Shown piece after piece: positions 62,669 to 64,000 of a DNA stretch of 64,000 nucleotides; the first letter of the stretch is position 1; each line of letters opens with the position of its first letter. Source of the stretch: Rhodospirillaceae bacterium (GTDB lineage Bacteria > Pseudomonadota > Alphaproteobacteria > GCA-2731375); the NCBI GenBank assembly GCA_018660265.1, contig JABJKS010000059.1, positions 62,001-126,000 of the forward strand, in the 5' to 3' direction. The notes beneath the pieces are model-generated. The model did no database searches, was not told the origin of the DNA, and was given only the letters and a program-made list of their open reading frames with translations. A program made the translations under genes and the position numbers.

Positions 62669-63840
62669 TGCAGGATATCGCAGGCGCTTTGGTGCCGGGC
62701 ACGTCCGTGCATATAGACGGTGTGCCGGGCGGGCCCCTATCGGGTCTGACGTTCGTGGCCAAGGATTTGTTTGATGTGGCCGGCCACCCAACAGGCGGTG
62801 GCAACCCGGACTGGCCCGGCAATGACCGCCCAGCGGATCAACATGCCTGGGCCGTGCAGACATTGCTGAACGCCGGTGCGGATCTGGTGGGCAAGACCAT
62901 CACCGATGAAGTTTCGCTGGGTATTCTGGGCGAAAGCGCCTTTCACGGCACGCCCCTGAACAGTGCCGCGCCGGACCGGGTGCCGGGGGGATCGTCCGCC
63001 GGTTCCGCCGCCGCGGTCGCCGCTGGGATGTGTGATATCGCACTTGGTACGGATACCGGTGGCTCCGTCCGGGTGCCGGCCAGTTTTTGCGGTTTGTACG
63101 GCATCCGACCGACCCATGGCCGGTTGGATCTTAGTGGCATGATGGCCCAGGCGCCCACGTCCGATACCACCGGCTGGTTTGCCCGTGACGCCGCCACCTT
63201 TGCCAAAGCCTCCGCCGTAATGTTGGAAGAAGATATTCCGACTACATTGCCGGACCGCCTGATCGTTGCCGTTGACGCCTTTGGTTTTGCCGATGGCCCC
63301 ATGCGGGCTGCCCTGCGGCCCATGATCGAACGGTTAAGCGATCTGATCGGTGCCGTCGAGGAGGAGGTTATGGCCCCACCGGGTTTGAGCACCTGGGCCA
63401 AGGCGCAACGCACCTTGCAACCTTATGAAGGCTGGCTGACCTTCAAAGACTGGCTGGATAGCAATCCCAACATGGCCTACAGCGTGGCCCGAGGCCTGGC
63501 AGCAGCCTCCGCCACGCCCCAGGTAGATCGGGATTGGGCCGATGTGATGCGTCAGGAGGCGCGTGCCAGGTTGAACTATTTGTTGGCCCCGAATACGGTG
63601 CTGTGTCTGCCGACCACGCCTTTCCCCGCGCCCCTGAAAGACCTGCCGATTTCACAGACCGATCCCCTGCGCCTGCAGATCGCCTGTTTGTGCAGTCACG
63701 GCGGGCTGACCGGGGTGCCGCAGGTTTCTATTCCCGGTGCGGAACTGGACGGCCTGCCGGTGGGTCTGTCGATCATTGGGCGCTGGGGCACGGATGCCCA
63801 ATTGGTGGCCCTGGCAAAAGCAATGGAGAAAAATGCATGA
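62665..63840 (+). CDS. amidase (amidase signature family, AtzE-like)
   Basis: 391 residues. Ser-cisSer-Lys triad: Lys33 (FVAKDLFDVAG), cis-Ser110 (VPGGSSAGSA) and nucleophile Ser134 (GTDTGGSVRVPA), spaced 24 residues apart as in malonamidase E2. Hydrolyses an amide or a ureido acid such as 1-carboxybiuret. Start overlaps the upstream stop and its own stop overlaps the next start, so three genes are translationally linked. Confidence 0.93.
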   Translation: MMQDIAGALVPGTSVHIDGVPGGPLSGLTFVAKDLFDVAGHPTGGGNPDWPGNDRPADQHAWAVQTLLNAGADLVGKTITDEVSLGILGESAFHGTPLNSAAPDRVPGGSSAGSAAAVAAGMCDIALGTDTGGSVRVPASFCGLYGIRPTHGRLDLSGMMAQAPTSDTTGWFARDAATFAKASAVMLEEDIPTTLPDRLIVAVDAFGFADGPMRAALRPMIERLSDLIGAVEEEVMAPPGLSTWAKAQRTLQPYEGWLTFKDWLDSNPNMAYSVARGLAAASATPQVDRDWADVMRQEARARLNYLLAPNTVLCLPTTPFPAPLKDLPISQTDPLRLQIACLCSHGGLTGVPQVSIPGAELDGLPVGLSIIGRWGTDAQLVALAKAMEKNA

Positions 63841-64000
63841 GTACGTTGGCGGTGAATGATCCAGGCGTGGTGGCCGAGGTCACGGCGTTGTTCGAGGCTT
63901 ATGAGCAGGCCCTGATCGACAAGAATGTGGATGTTCTGGACAATACATTCTGGAACAGCCCCAAGACCATCCGCTATGCCATGCACGAAAATGGCTACGG
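63837..64000 (+). CDS. AtzH/HpxZ-like (DUF3225, SnoaL fold) protein, 3'-truncated by window edge
   Basis: Only the first 54 residues are in the window, starting MSTLAVNDPGVVAEV. The segment EVTALFEAYEQALIDKN, then VDVLDNTFWNSPKTIRY fits the DUF3225 group that includes AtzH and HpxZ, found beside AtzE/HpxW-type amidases in cyanurate and oxalurate breakdown. Its ATG overlaps the amidase stop (ATGA). Identification rests on a short piece. Confidence 0.75.
   Translation, partial: MSTLAVNDPGVVAEVTALFEAYEQALIDKNVDVLDNTFWNSPKTIRYAMHENGY

Overview
The window is chromosomal DNA of a GC-rich alphaproteobacterium, most likely a free-living, probably marine member of a Rhodospirillales-like lineage. This rests on the dnaK-dnaJ and gshB types, an IalB-family protein, a small DUF1289 protein, palindromic intergenic repeats of the GGGCTTGACCC type, and the large supply of acyl-CoA dehydrogenases, CoA ligases, SDRs, Rieske and 2-oxoglutarate oxygenases and flavin monooxygenases. 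No rRNA, tRNA, CRISPR array, phage or complete insertion sequence was found. Coding density is high and strand switches are frequent.

Layout: (1) 1-7.8 kb, acyl and aromatic acid catabolism: the end of an acyl-CoA dehydrogenase, an MDR oxidoreductase, a nuclease-like secreted protein, a feruloyl-CoA synthase-like ligase, a fatty acid desaturase, a HemL-like aminotransferase and an SDR. (2) 7.8-16.1 kb: a membrane adenylate cyclase, a decayed 0.5 kb stretch, a citrate synthase-fold protein that lacks both catalytic histidines, then a plus-strand run of PhyH dioxygenase, flavin monooxygenase, two-subunit transketolase and a MetE-core methyltransferase. (3) 16.1-25.7 kb: palindromic repeats, a Lys/Ala-rich unknown protein, an acyl-CoA synthetase, htpG and a four-gene GldA/GldF/GldG/DUF4340 ABC system. 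(4) 25.7-37.1 kb, the housekeeping core: a DMT transporter, an LpoA-like lipoprotein divergent from rsmI-yraN-BON lipoprotein (the E. coli yra locus order without diaA), gshB, a methyltransferase, DUF1848, and dnaK-dnaJ with a likely heat-shock promoter.

(5) 37.1-50.5 kb is accessory metabolism: an MFS transporter, SDR, a ferredoxin-P450 pair, an acyl-CoA dehydrogenase with thioesterase, an aminotransferase relic, CoA ligase, hydratase, O-methyltransferase-like protein, IalB, FAH hydrolase, RraA-like aldolase and a luciferase-like oxidoreductase. (6) 50.5-55.7 kb holds a COG0523 metallochaperone, a sterol-desaturase-family hydroxylase divergent from an alpha/beta hydrolase with overlapping start codons, a TerB-like protein, and a MocR regulator divergent from a VOC enzyme across a palindrome. 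(7) 55.7-64 kb is a catabolic island: TauD/CAS-like oxygenase, two-subunit Rieske dioxygenase, Gfo/Idh/MocA dehydrogenase and cytoplasmic alkylsulfatase on the minus strand, divergent from a MetX-like hydrolase, an amidase and an AtzH/HpxZ-like gene cut by the window end.

The best candidates for something undescribed are the 55.2-64 kb island, the 9.6-16.1 kb cluster with its citrate synthase-like protein, and the ABC operon beside htpG. None of these is proven; each is an inference from gene content and motif reading by eye.
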